Positions 51,081 through 60,447 of a DNA stretch of 64,000 nt are shown one piece after another. This DNA is from Paenibacillus macerans (GTDB lineage: Bacteria; Bacillota; Bacilli; Paenibacillales; Paenibacillaceae), in contig NZ_JAMBOE010000010.1 in assembly GCF_023715465.1 (NCBI RefSeq), positions 124,001 to 188,000 of the forward strand, in the 5' to 3' direction. Position 1 is the stretch's first letter. Each line of letters begins with the position of its first letter. The notes under the pieces were generated by a model that saw only the letters and a program-made list of their open reading frames with translations, searched no databases and had not been told where the DNA came from. The position numbers were made by a program, and so were the translations under genes.

Positions 51081-51923
51081 TTATCCTTTAATGCCTGTAG
51101 TGGCGATTCCTTCAACAAAGTACTTCTGCATCGAGAAGAACAGCGTCAGGCTCGGCACAAGCGACAGCACCGACATGGCGAACATCGGCCCCCATGAGGA
51201 TTCGCCGGTGGAATCCATGAACAGCCTGAGTCCGAGCTGAACGGTGTACAGGCTTGAATCATTCAGGTAGAGCAATTGGCTGAAGAAATCGTCCCATGTC
51301 CACATGAAGGAGAACAGGGCGGTGGTGACCAGCGCGGGGGCGGCCAGCGGCAGGATCATGCGCAGGTAAATCTGCACCGGCCCGCAGCCGTCAATGCGCG
51401 CGGATTCGTCCAGTTCCTTCGGCAGTCCCCGGATGAACTGAACCAGCAGGAAGATAAAGAAGGCCTCCGTCGCCAGAAATTTCGGAACGGTCAGCGGCAG
51501 GAAGCTGTCCACCCAATTCAGCTCTTTAAACATAATGTACTGCGGTATCGTTCTGACATGCTGCGGAAGCATGATGGTAACGAGCATCAGCGCAAACCAT
51601 AACTTTTTGAGGCTAAAATTCAGGCGCGCAAAGGCAAATGCCGCCATGGAGCACGAGATCAGATTACCCGCGATCACGATCACACAAATGATCAGTGAAT
51701 TCAGGAAATAAAGGCCAAAGCCTTTGCCCGCAATCCCGCTCCAGCCGGTCGTGTAATTGCTTAACGTAAACTCTTTCGGCCATAAGCTGATATCACTGAA
51801 AATCAACTGGCTTGGCTTCAACGAGCTCATCAGCATCCAGACAACCGGATAGAGCATCAGGATGCCGATCAGGATGACAAAGCCATGCTTCAGCAGCACC
51901 CGGTAATTCCAAGTGGCTCCCAT
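51081..51923 (-). CDS. Carbohydrate ABC transporter permease (CUT1, MalG-type)
   Basis: 280 residues, six membrane segments (HGFVILIGILMLYPVVWMLM first). The EAA loop that docks the ATPase is ELDESARIDGCGPVQIYLRM-ILPL. It starts 3 bp after the upstream permease stop. Partner of the next two genes; no ATPase gene is in the cluster, so a shared MsmX-type ATPase is expected. Confidence 0.92.
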   Translation of the reverse strand: MGATWNYRVLLKHGFVILIGILMLYPVVWMLMSSLKPSQLIFSDISLWPKEFTLSNYTTGWSGIAGKGFGLYFLNSLIICVIVIAGNLISCSMAAFAFARLNFSLKKLWFALMLVTIMLPQHVRTIPQYIMFKELNWVDSFLPLTVPKFLATEAFFIFLLVQFIRGLPKELDESARIDGCGPVQIYLRMILPLAAPALVTTALFSFMWTWDDFFSQLLYLNDSSLYTVQLGLRLFMDSTGESSWGPMFAMSVLSLVPSLTLFFSMQKYFVEGIATTGIKG

Positions 51924-51926
51924 AGG

Positions 51927-52886
51927 TTATTCCCCTCCATCCCCGTAAGTCACCCAACGCTTCGAGGAAGCGAATATGAGGGCTGTGAACAGGCCGATAA
52001 TGACAAGCAGAACCCAGGCCATCGCCGACGCATATCCCATTTCAAAAAATGAAAATCCTTTTAAATACAAGTACAGCGTATAGAACATCGTGGAATCCAT
52101 CGGCCCCCCTTTACCGCCGCTGACGATAAACGCCGGGGTAAAAGCCTGAAAGGAGCTGATCACCTGCATAATGAGATTAAACAGCACGACCGGGGAGAGC
52201 ATCGGCAGCGTGATGCTGAGAAATTGCCGCATTTTTCCCGCACCGTCGATTTGTGAGGCTTCATAATAATCGTTTGGAATCTGCTTCAGCCCGGCCAGGA
52301 AAATAATCATGGACGAACCGAACTGCCATACCGACAGCGCCACGAGCGAGGACAGGGCATACTTGGGATTGGACACCCAATCCGGTGCCTGAATTCCGAA
52401 GGCCTCCAGCAGGAAAGTATTGACGACCCCGCCGCCGCCAAACATTTTGCGCCACAGCACCGCGATGGCCACACTTCCCCCCAGCAAGGTCGGAATGTAG
52501 TAGACGGTTCTGTACAGGCCAAGTCCCCGCATCCCTTTGTTCATCAGCATCGCAACCGCCAAGGCGAAGCCCAGCTTTAACGGAACCGAAGCGAAGACAT
52601 AGACGAACGTGACCTTCAGAGATTGAAGGTAACGCGGGTCCTGATTAAACATTTTGTTGTAATTCTCGAGCCCTACCCCATTTGCCGGAGTCAGCAGGTT
52701 AAAGTCGGTAAAAGACAAATACAAGGAAGAAATCATCGGAATCAGTGTCAGCACGAAAAAACCGATGAACCATGGCAGCAAAAATAAATAAGCGGTTAAA
52801 TTCCGCTTCCACCACCCCGCAAAAGAGTGGCTGCGGGCCCGAACGCCGGGATCGGGCCCTTGTTGTGAAGCCGCAGCCTGACTCAA
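51927..52886 (-). CDS. Carbohydrate ABC transporter permease (CUT1, MalF-type)
   Basis: 319 residues, six membrane segments (YLFLLPWFIGFFVLTLIPMI first). EAA loop: DYYEASQIDGAGKMRQFLSI. TTG start behind AAAGGGTGAG. Forms the import channel with the downstream permease and the lipoprotein encoded upstream. Confidence 0.92.
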   Translation of the reverse strand: MSQAAASQQGPDPGVRARSHSFAGWWKRNLTAYLFLLPWFIGFFVLTLIPMISSLYLSFTDFNLLTPANGVGLENYNKMFNQDPRYLQSLKVTFVYVFASVPLKLGFALAVAMLMNKGMRGLGLYRTVYYIPTLLGGSVAIAVLWRKMFGGGGVVNTFLLEAFGIQAPDWVSNPKYALSSLVALSVWQFGSSMIIFLAGLKQIPNDYYEASQIDGAGKMRQFLSITLPMLSPVVLFNLIMQVISSFQAFTPAFIVSGGKGGPMDSTMFYTLYLYLKGFSFFEMGYASAMAWVLLVIIGLFTALIFASSKRWVTYGDGGE

Positions 52887-52911
52887 TACTGCTCACCCTT
52901 TCTCTTTGTTG

Positions 52912-54234
52912 CTATTTCGATTTGTTCACGGCATCTTCGGCGGCGGCAAGGATATCGGCGGCCGCTTCCGCCGGCGTTTTGGCGCCAAAGCCTACGGACA
53001 TGGCCGCATTGTTCAGCTTTCCGTCAAATTCGCCGATATTCGGCAGCTCCCGGTCCATCGGACTGGCGTTTTCCGCCGCAATATTGAAATATTCATAGAT
53101 TTTCTTGTCGATGTCCGAGCCTGCGGCACTAAGTGCGCTTCTGACTTTCCCGGAGCCCGGAATACCGCGGTCATTGCCGAGAATCTGCGTCGCCTCGGGA
53201 TCATTAACCATAAAATCAATGAACATCGCGGCTTCCTTCGGATGCTTGGATTCCTTGCTGATCGTCATGAACTGGCTCGGCTGCACCCACAGGCCGGAGC
53301 GGACCTGGTCCGCCGCCTTCGGCAGCAGGCTGATGCCGATCTCGTCGTTCATGGCGCTTTGAAAACCGGACATCTGATTCGACCACACCAGCGACATCAG
53401 CACCTTGCCCTGCACGAGTAGTGATACGTCCGGGCTTGTTTCCGACATGGAAGCGGAGGCTTCCGAAGAAGGAATAATGCCCGCTTCGCTGAAATCGTTC
53501 CACAGGTTCATCCAGGCTTCCGCATCCTCCTGTCCAAAGCCGACTTCGCCGTCACGGTACAACGCTTTGTCCTGCTGACGCAGGAAGTAATTGAAATAGT
53601 GCGGGAAGAAGGATTGGCCGGCAAAGGCGAATTTTCCGTCTCCGAGCTTCGCTACCGCATCCTGGCCGTAGGCCTTCAAGTCCTCCCAGGTCATATCCTG
53701 AGCCGGCGGCTGTAATCCGGCCTGCTCCAACAGGCTCTTGTTGTAGACCAAACCCAGTACGTTCGAGCCCAAGCTGATGCCATACTGCTTGCCGTCCATG
53801 GCTCCAGCCTCGATCACGTTCTGATCGAAATCAGCGACGTTAACCTCCTTGCCGACGTAGGGGCTGATGTCCAGCAGCGCATCCTTGGACACATAGTCCG
53901 GATAGTTGTTGCCGAGTTGCATCAGATCGGGCGGATTGCCGCCTGCGATCTGCGTGGCCAACTTGTCGAAATAACCGTCATTGCCCATATACTCCGGGCT
54001 GATAGTAATGTTCGGATATTGGTCCTGGAATAAATCAATGACTTTCAGCGTCGCATCATGCCGGGCCTGCGAACCCCACCACATGATCCGCAAGGTCACC
54101 TTATCCGTGGTCCCCGCGCCGTTCGTCTCCGCTCCTTCTTCCTTAGGCTTGTTTCCCGCTCCCCCGGAGCAGGCTGTAACGGTCAGCATCAGAACGAGCA
54201 GCAGTAATACCCAGCTTTTTTTCACGACTTTCAT
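52912..54234 (-). CDS. Extracellular solute-binding lipoprotein (CUT1 family 1)
   Basis: 440 residues with lipobox VTACSGG (cysteine at about residue 22), then a Gly/Glu-rich spacer and the binding fold (VTLRIMWWGSQARHDATLKV, NPPDLMQLGNNYPDYVSKDA). Aromatic residues such as WWGS fit a sugar ligand. GGAGG is 7 bases before the ATG. Probably captures rhamnose-containing oligosaccharides for the two permeases downstream. Confidence 0.92.
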   Translation of the reverse strand: MKVVKKSWVLLLLVLMLTVTACSGGAGNKPKEEGAETNGAGTTDKVTLRIMWWGSQARHDATLKVIDLFQDQYPNITISPEYMGNDGYFDKLATQIAGGNPPDLMQLGNNYPDYVSKDALLDISPYVGKEVNVADFDQNVIEAGAMDGKQYGISLGSNVLGLVYNKSLLEQAGLQPPAQDMTWEDLKAYGQDAVAKLGDGKFAFAGQSFFPHYFNYFLRQQDKALYRDGEVGFGQEDAEAWMNLWNDFSEAGIIPSSEASASMSETSPDVSLLVQGKVLMSLVWSNQMSGFQSAMNDEIGISLLPKAADQVRSGLWVQPSQFMTISKESKHPKEAAMFIDFMVNDPEATQILGNDRGIPGSGKVRSALSAAGSDIDKKIYEYFNIAAENASPMDRELPNIGEFDGKLNNAAMSVGFGAKTPAEAAADILAAAEDAVNKSK

Positions 54235-54311
54235 GAACTTCCCTCCAATTCATCTTTGTCCAAACCGAACAACGGCTTCATGCTTTAATCCCGCGTTGGC
54301 CGCAGCCTCCG

Positions 54312-55586
54312 CTACTCCTTAAGGAAGCGGCTTAGCGGAGCCTTGCCCGCCAGCTCATCGGCCATATTCACGACGAGCATATTCCAGTTCAGGAATCCCC
54401 CGTTCATCACCGGCGTTCCGGTCACAGGGTCGTAGTACTCATGCAGAGTTCCGCTCTGCTCCAGATCCCTCCCGAGCAGGCGGACCGTCCGGCGGGCCAG
54501 TTCTTCCGCTTCTCGCCGGTATCCGTAGTTCATCAATCCGCGGAAGCCGACGTAATTCACAATGCCCCAGATCGGACCCAGCCAGTTTGAGGGATTGTTT
54601 GTAGCTGAGATGTCGTACATCTTCTCGTCCATGGCCAGCGATGGAATGCCATAAGGGCTGTTGAAGGTATTTTTGTCTTCCATATGCAACTCGGACAGCC
54701 AGGCTGCTTGCGCGTCCGTTGCCACCTCCGACCAGAGCGGAATAAATCCGGTCCAGGCCCTGATTTTGATTGGCAGCGTCTTCCAGAATACACCCAACCC
54801 TGTATGGAACCAATCGAATTGCCGGGTCCGGATATCCACATCGACAGAGTAGAAGAACTTGTCCCTCTTGTCCCAGCACTCCTCCTGGATAGCGTCCGCC
54901 AGCCGCTGCGCCTTGTCCAAATAGTGTCTTTTTCTGTCCGGCAAGCCCCATTTTCCCGCCAGAAGCGCCATCGCTTTCAGTTCACTGATCATAAAAGCGT
55001 TCAGATAAATATTCGCGGTGGAATATTTCGGCCGGCCGAAGGTCGCCGGATCGTTGTCCATCCCGATCATGATGTCATCGGCCCATACGTACAAACCGCA
55101 ATTCTCATTGAAGTAATCCCGGTCATAGCAGCCGAAATACCGCTCAAGTCCCTCCGCGTACCGCGCCGCCCACTCATAATCGCCGCAGTGGCCTGAGATC
55201 AGCGCGATCTGCTGGCACAGGAACGGCTTGTGCATATTCAGCTGCAGTCCTTCCTTGCGCTTGCCGATCAGATAAGGCTCCTCGGTCTTCCCTTTTTCAA
55301 TCATCATCGGAATGTAGCCGTCTTCCATCTGATGATCGAAGAAATTATGGATGTTGCCTTTGGCGTAAGGGGTAACCTGGCCTGCGGGCAGCAGATTTCC
55401 TTCCATGTTCAGCAGCGCATAGGCCGACCAGAAAGAGTCCCAGTCCCACAGGTTGGCGCTGTATACCGACCCCGGATCGATAAAAGGATGCTTCAGGTAA
55501 TGGGCGGGCGCCTTCAGGCATTGCCCCGCCTGGTCCGAGATGAATTCCCTTAGCAGCGCTACCCTTCGTTCATAGTGATCGCTCAT
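54312..55586 (-). CDS. GH63/trehalase-like (MGH1-type) glycoside hydrolase
   Basis: 424 residues, an (alpha/alpha)6 barrel without signal peptide. Characteristic parts are SVYSANLWDWDSFWSAYALL, DHQMEDGYIPMM, LYVWADDIMIGMDNDP and NPSNWLGPIWGIVNYVGFRG, as in the mannosylglycerate-hydrolase/GH63 group. Exact specificity cannot be read. AGGAGG lies 7 bases before the ATG. Located between the rhamnosidase and the importer genes, it probably processes the same imported glycoside. Confidence 0.82.
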   Translation of the reverse strand: MSDHYERRVALLREFISDQAGQCLKAPAHYLKHPFIDPGSVYSANLWDWDSFWSAYALLNMEGNLLPAGQVTPYAKGNIHNFFDHQMEDGYIPMMIEKGKTEEPYLIGKRKEGLQLNMHKPFLCQQIALISGHCGDYEWAARYAEGLERYFGCYDRDYFNENCGLYVWADDIMIGMDNDPATFGRPKYSTANIYLNAFMISELKAMALLAGKWGLPDRKRHYLDKAQRLADAIQEECWDKRDKFFYSVDVDIRTRQFDWFHTGLGVFWKTLPIKIRAWTGFIPLWSEVATDAQAAWLSELHMEDKNTFNSPYGIPSLAMDEKMYDISATNNPSNWLGPIWGIVNYVGFRGLMNYGYRREAEELARRTVRLLGRDLEQSGTLHEYYDPVTGTPVMNGGFLNWNMLVVNMADELAGKAPLSRFLKE

Positions 55587-55682
55587 TGCCGTACCTCCTA
55601 AAAGTTTTGTGAGCGCTACTTCCCGAATCAGCTTCGAGCAAAACTTGCTTTGGAAGCATAAGCCTAGTTCGAGCCATCCGGC

Positions 55683-58349
55683 TCATGTTCGGGCCGCCCC
55701 GAGGACGCTGACAAACCGGTAGCGGCCCGAGCCGGCCGCATATACGGTTTTTCCGTTTTCCGTCTTCAGCTTCCGGGCCATCGCGTCCGCTTCAACCAGC
55801 CTTCCCGGAACGTAAATGTCGGCCGTCGTATTCACCGGAATCCGCACATTCAATTCCAATCGGTCCCCGTCTCTCCTCCACTCTACTGCCAATAGACCAT
55901 AAGGAGATGCATATTCGGCCCGCAGGCCTGTCAGTTTGCCGCCCGGCTCGGGGGTGATCAGGCTATGCTTGAACCCGGGGGCTCTCCAATCCGCTTCCAG
56001 ACCCGCCGCGTAGCGGTAGAGCCATTCTCCGACCGAACCCAGCGAGTAGTGGTTGAACGAATTCATCGACGGGGACTGGAAACCGCGCTCCTCCGTCCAA
56101 CCATCCCAGCGCTCCCAAATCGTAGTGGCGCCATGCTTGACGGAATACAGCCAGGAGGGGAATTCCTCCTGATGGAGCAGCTTGTACGCCAGGTCCGTCC
56201 GGCCGCTGTCCGACAACGCTGGCAGCAGGTAACCGACACCCAGGAATCCGGTAGTCAGACGGTTCCCGTTGTCCTTGATCCGCCGCTCCAGCCTGCTTGC
56301 GGCTTTCAGCCGCAGCTCCGGAGTCAGAAGATGGAAGCAGAGCGCCATACAATAGACGGTCTGGGTATCCCCCTGAATCACTCCGTCAGCGGATACGTAT
56401 GCCCGGATAAAGGCCTCCCGGATCTCCTCGAACAGTTCCCCGTACATCTTCGCATCCGCCTGCTTGCCGACAAGCCCGGCGATCCTGGCGAACAGGAAAG
56501 TGCTATAGCCGAAATAGGCGGTGGCCAGCACGTCCTTTGGCGTGTCCGCTCCGATCGACAGCCAGTCCGCATGATCGGCATAGCCGGGCCTGAGGCATCC
56601 CTCGCTGTTAGCCCGTAAATAGTCAATCCAGCGGTGCATCGGAATGTAGTGCTTCCGCAAAATCTCCAAGTCGCCGTACATGAGGTACAACGTCCAGGGA
56701 ATAATGATGCCCGCATCCCCCCAGCCGGCATTATCCGGGGCGAACCATTTGGAACTGCTCAAGCCTTTGTAAATGTGCCAACCGGCATCCGGGGCCACAT
56801 CCGGCAGCGCCCCATCCGGCGACTGGGCGTCGAAAACATCCACCAGATATTTGCGGAAGAACCCGGCCACATTCATATTGTAAGAAGCGGTGCGCGCGAA
56901 TATCTGGGCATCCCCGGTCCAGCCGAGACGTTCATCCCGCTGCGGGCAATCCGTAGGCACGGACAAGAAATTGCCGCGCTGCCCCCACACGATATTCGCG
57001 ATCAGCCGGTTTACCAGCGGATCGGACGTCTCCAACTTTCCCGCTGCGGGCATGTCGGAATGAACAACTTTTGCGGTGATGCGCTTTAGGCGGATATCCG
57101 GCGAAGAGCACTCTATCTCCGCATACCGGAATCCCTGGAAGGTAAAATGCGGTTCAAAGCGTGCCTCCCCTGAACCATCCAGCACATACTCGCAAATCTG
57201 CACCGCCCTGCGAAGGTTTACGGTGTATAGGGAACCGTCTTGGTCCAGCATTTCCGCATGATTAACGGTAATGACCGCCCCTTCGGGTCCCGTCACCTCC
57301 AGCGCCGTCCAGCCGGTCAAGTTCTGTCCGAAGTCATAGATGACGGTGCCGCGACTAGTCTCGCTCTGCCGGACCGGCTCGATCGTCTGCATCACCCGGA
57401 CGGGCGGCCCGTTCTGGGGAACGAGAAGCCCTTCGTAGGGCTCGAACACCTCCGCACGGCTCCAGGCTGTGTCATTAAATCCTGGACAGTCCCACCCCTT
57501 CTGCTCCAACCTTGCATCGTATCTTTCCCCCTTGATCATGTCGGAGTAGCGAACTGGGCCTTCGCTCAGCCTCCAGCCTCCGTCCGTGCAGAAGCTGCCT
57601 TTGCTCCCGTCTGCGTATTCGATCTTAAGCTCCATCAGGCAGCGGGGATCTTCCCCATACCGGCGTACGCCCATCATGCCGACGTTCCCGGCATACCATC
57701 CCGTGCCCAGTAAAGCCCCCCAGGCATTCCCCCCTTCAAGCAGCAGTTCCGCAACGTCATACACCTGGTATTGCACACGGGTTCCGTAATCCGTCCAGCC
57801 CGGAGCGAGCTGATGGTCGCCCACCCGTTTGCCGTTGAGCCTCGCCTCGTACATGCCTAAAGCGCTTGCATAAAGCCTTGCGCAGCGGACCGGTTTATCG
57901 ATCCGGAACTCGGTCCGCATGTAGCTGACCGGCACAAGCTCCTCTTCCCCGGCCGCTTTTTTCCCGATCCAGGAACCCAGCCACTGCTCTTTGCTTAAGG
58001 CGGTGCCAAATTCATAAATCTTGCTCCAGCCGGAGTATGCGCCATGCTTATCCCACACGGCAGCTTTGCAGTAATACCGGCACCCGGGAGCCAGCCGTCT
58101 TCCGGCATAGGGGATATAGACGGATTGATCGCCGGCGACGATACCGCTGTCCCACATATTTCCGCAATCTTCGGCAAGCTTTTCTTCACTGTCCGCCACG
58201 AGCACCCGATATGCGCTCTGGGACTGATTCCACTGTTCTCCTTCCCGTGTATCCGCTTCCAATTCCCAAGAAAATCTAGGGTGATCTGCTCCTACGGCCA
58301 GAGGACGTTCTTCATCCTCTATCAACAGCCGCGATATGTGTATAGCCAT
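55683..58349 (-). CDS. Alpha-L-rhamnosidase, glycoside hydrolase family 78
   Basis: 888 residues, typical for GH78. N-terminal beta domains (GADHPRFSWELEADTREGEQ, YTNDLR-like lectin part), then the catalytic (alpha/alpha)6 barrel with FLSVPTDCPQRDERLGWTGD at about residue 465 holding the acid residues, and a C-terminal beta-sandwich (SPYGLLAVEWRRDGDRLELN). No signal peptide, so it cleaves terminal rhamnose inside the cell after uptake. First gene of a six-gene minus-strand unit; the regulator is divergent. Confidence 0.94.
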   Translation of the reverse strand: MAIHISRLLIEDEERPLAVGADHPRFSWELEADTREGEQWNQSQSAYRVLVADSEEKLAEDCGNMWDSGIVAGDQSVYIPYAGRRLAPGCRYYCKAAVWDKHGAYSGWSKIYEFGTALSKEQWLGSWIGKKAAGEEELVPVSYMRTEFRIDKPVRCARLYASALGMYEARLNGKRVGDHQLAPGWTDYGTRVQYQVYDVAELLLEGGNAWGALLGTGWYAGNVGMMGVRRYGEDPRCLMELKIEYADGSKGSFCTDGGWRLSEGPVRYSDMIKGERYDARLEQKGWDCPGFNDTAWSRAEVFEPYEGLLVPQNGPPVRVMQTIEPVRQSETSRGTVIYDFGQNLTGWTALEVTGPEGAVITVNHAEMLDQDGSLYTVNLRRAVQICEYVLDGSGEARFEPHFTFQGFRYAEIECSSPDIRLKRITAKVVHSDMPAAGKLETSDPLVNRLIANIVWGQRGNFLSVPTDCPQRDERLGWTGDAQIFARTASYNMNVAGFFRKYLVDVFDAQSPDGALPDVAPDAGWHIYKGLSSSKWFAPDNAGWGDAGIIIPWTLYLMYGDLEILRKHYIPMHRWIDYLRANSEGCLRPGYADHADWLSIGADTPKDVLATAYFGYSTFLFARIAGLVGKQADAKMYGELFEEIREAFIRAYVSADGVIQGDTQTVYCMALCFHLLTPELRLKAASRLERRIKDNGNRLTTGFLGVGYLLPALSDSGRTDLAYKLLHQEEFPSWLYSVKHGATTIWERWDGWTEERGFQSPSMNSFNHYSLGSVGEWLYRYAAGLEADWRAPGFKHSLITPEPGGKLTGLRAEYASPYGLLAVEWRRDGDRLELNVRIPVNTTADIYVPGRLVEADAMARKLKTENGKTVYAAGSGRYRFVSVLGAART

Positions 58350-58411
58350 AACTGTATAATTCCCCCCTGATTTTTAGCCCCCCACTCCCTAAGTTTGTCG
58401 TGGATGATGAG

Positions 58412-58428
58412 TACTGTTGAGAACAGTA
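58412..58428. promoter_or_regulatory. Palindrome in the divergent araC/rhamnosidase region
   Basis: TACTGT-TGAGA-ACAGTA lies about 65 bp before the rhamnosidase start and 150 bp before the AraC-family start. Candidate regulator site; no clear -10/-35 pair could be fixed. Confidence 0.4.
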
Positions 58429-58574
58429 TAGGGGAGTTTAGATGTGAGTTTATAGGGCGATCGTGCACACTTAGAGGGGGGATGATGTACATTCTTGAAC
58501 TTCCGGAAAATCTATGGTAGAACTGGGACAAAGGACATACGGAATCTTGAATCACGAAATGGAGGCGCTTCCAT

Positions 58575-59474
58575 TTGGTTTTTATGTTATCGGGTACCCG
58601 CTTTTTTCAGGACGATTTCCCCATTTATCTAAACCGGGAGATCGAGGCCTTTCACCTGCGCGCACATGTCCACGATTTTGTGGAATTATGTCTGGTCGAG
58701 GAAGGACAGGGCTATCATTTTATCGGAGAAAAATCCTTTCCCGTACAGAAGGGAGACGTGTTCCTGCTGCCGGTAGGCACGCTCCATGTGTTCCGCCCCT
58801 TGTCGGCCCGGGCGTCCCATCCGCTTGTGGTATGCAACTGCATATTCAAAATAGAAGCGCTTCAAGAGCTGATTCATTCCCTCTCCCAGGACGCCCGGCT
58901 CCAAGATATGCTGAAAAAAACCTATGAAGGCGGGGGATGCTGGTTCCAGTTTCATGATAACAGGAATCGTCTTGTCCGGCTGTTCAACGAAGCCTATATC
59001 GAATTCCATAACAAGGGGGACAATTACCGCGTCCTGATCAAATCGCTGCTGCTGCAAATCTTCATCGTGATCGGCCGCCTCGCAGGCGAAGAGAACACGG
59101 GCATCTATTCCAAATCCTCAGCCATCATCTCCGGGAAGATGGAAGACGCGCTCGACATCATCAACTGCCGCTACCAGGAGCACCTTACCCTCGAAATGAT
59201 GTCGGAGCAAACCTTTATGAGCGTGAGGCAATTCCAGAAGCTGTTCAAGCAGGCGACGGGCAAGACGTTCAATCATTATCTTCAGCATGTCCGTATCCTG
59301 AAAAGCTGCGAACTGCTCGTGAATACAAGCGATTCGGTGAGACAAATCGCCGAGCAGGTCGGTTATACGGATATGAAATTTTTCCATTCACTCTTCCGGA
59401 AGATCACAGGGGAATCGCCGCTCCGGTACCGGCAACTCTACAGAAATATGCGCTGCACAAGCAACCATGTTTAA
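58575..59474 (+). CDS. AraC-family regulator with cupin-like sensor domain
   Basis: About 299 residues. N-terminal cupin-like domain (FHLRAHVHDFVELCLVEEGQ, FPVQKGDVFLLPVGTLHVF). C-terminal double helix-turn-helix (LTLEMMSEQTFMSVRQFQKL, VRQIAEQVGYTDMKFFHSLF). GGAGG is 10 bases before the TTG at 58575 and 19 before the ATG at 58584, so TTG is preferred. Divergent from the GH78/ABC operon, which it probably activates on binding a sugar. Confidence 0.9.
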   Translation: MVFMLSGTRFFQDDFPIYLNREIEAFHLRAHVHDFVELCLVEEGQGYHFIGEKSFPVQKGDVFLLPVGTLHVFRPLSARASHPLVVCNCIFKIEALQELIHSLSQDARLQDMLKKTYEGGGCWFQFHDNRNRLVRLFNEAYIEFHNKGDNYRVLIKSLLLQIFIVIGRLAGEENTGIYSKSSAIISGKMEDALDIINCRYQEHLTLEMMSEQTFMSVRQFQKLFKQATGKTFNHYLQHVRILKSCELLVNTSDSVRQIAEQVGYTDMKFFHSLFRKITGESPLRYRQLYRNMRCTSNHV

Positions 59475-59477
59475 AAA

Positions 59478-59509
59478 AAGACCCGTCCGGGTCACTTGGG
59501 CGGGTCTTA
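59478..59509 (-). terminator. Hairpin behind the AraC-family gene
   Basis: AAGACCCG, loop, CGGGTCTT. The better T tract is on the minus strand; on the plus strand it is weak, but its place right after the stop suggests it ends the AraC transcript. Confidence 0.6.
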
Positions 59510-59604
59510 ACTTTGTATCTGCTTTTTCTACAGCTTCAGTCCTCTTTGTCGTATAGTTTGTGACGCAGCTCACACGTTAAGGGTACTCTATTCGCTATAT
59601 TAAT

Positions 59605-59623
59605 GATAATGATTATCAATATC
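59605..59623. promoter_or_regulatory. Fur box
   Basis: GATAATGATTATCAATATC, a close match to the 19-bp consensus GATAATGATAATCATTATC, 33 bp before the methyltransferase start. It predicts repression by iron-loaded Fur. Confidence 0.85.
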
Positions 59624-59655
59624 AATTATATTTTTACAAAAGGGGTGTTTCTACA

Positions 59656-60432
59656 TTGAAATCACATATGTCTCCAGGCCATCTTTTTTTGGCTTCCCTC
59701 GGTAAAACCAGGCTGCGTCCGGGCGGTAAAACCGCAACCGAGCGAATTTTAACATCCTGTCGGATTACGGAGCATTCACACGTGCTCGAAGTAGCGCCAA
59801 ATATGGGCACAACCGCCATCGAAGTCGCCTCACGTTACGGCTGCCGGGTGACGGGGGTTGATCTTCACGCTCCAAGCTTAGATAAAGCCAAGGAAAACGT
59901 GAGACAGCACGGCCTCGAGGAACAAGTCCAGCTCGTCATCGGCAACGCCATGGCGCTGCCGTTCCCCGACAACTCGTTCGACGTTGTCATTAATGAAGCG
60001 ATGCTCACCATGCTGACCCATGAACAGAAACAGCAAGCGGTCTCGGAGTACCTGCGGGTGCTGAAACCCGGAGGCCGGCTGGCGACCCATGATTTGCTGC
60101 TGCGGCAAGAACCGGATACGGAAGCCGTGAAGCAACGCCTGAACGAATTGCGCAAAGCGATATACGTTAACGCACAGCCCATGACGGCGGCCAAGTGGGA
60201 AGAGCTGTTTTGCCAAGTGGGCTTTGGCGAGGTGGTTTGCGTCACGGGCAACATGTCCCTGTTGTCTTTGAAGGGGCTGATTGTCGACGAAGGCTGGGAA
60301 GGCATGACCCGCATCCTGTCCAGTGCGATGCAAAGCGAAGACGACCGGCAGCGTCTGTTCCACCTGATAAACCTGTTTGGCGAGAGCAGCGACTTATACG
60401 GCCACATCACCTGCGTTTCGACCAAAGCTTAG
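59656..60432 (+). CDS. Class I SAM-dependent methyltransferase, Fur-box operon
   Basis: 258 residues from a TTG 8 bases after AGGGGTG. SAM-binding motif I appears as HVLEVAPNMGTTAIEVASRY, an unusual variant (E-x-A-x-N-M-G-T instead of D-x-G-x-G-x-G), followed by VTGVDLHA, the acidic GNAMALPFPDNSFDVV and LRVLKPGGRLATHDLL. Substrate unknown. First gene of four closely spaced plus-strand genes; the next one, an ABC ATPase, starts 15 bp after it. The context suggests that the imported or exported metal-related compound is methylated, or that a SAM-derived chelator is made. Confidence 0.88.
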   Translation: MKSHMSPGHLFLASLGKTRLRPGGKTATERILTSCRITEHSHVLEVAPNMGTTAIEVASRYGCRVTGVDLHAPSLDKAKENVRQHGLEEQVQLVIGNAMALPFPDNSFDVVINEAMLTMLTHEQKQQAVSEYLRVLKPGGRLATHDLLLRQEPDTEAVKQRLNELRKAIYVNAQPMTAAKWEELFCQVGFGEVVCVTGNMSLLSLKGLIVDEGWEGMTRILSSAMQSEDDRQRLFHLINLFGESSDLYGHITCVSTKA

Positions 60433-60447
60433 CGGAGCGGCCACCGG

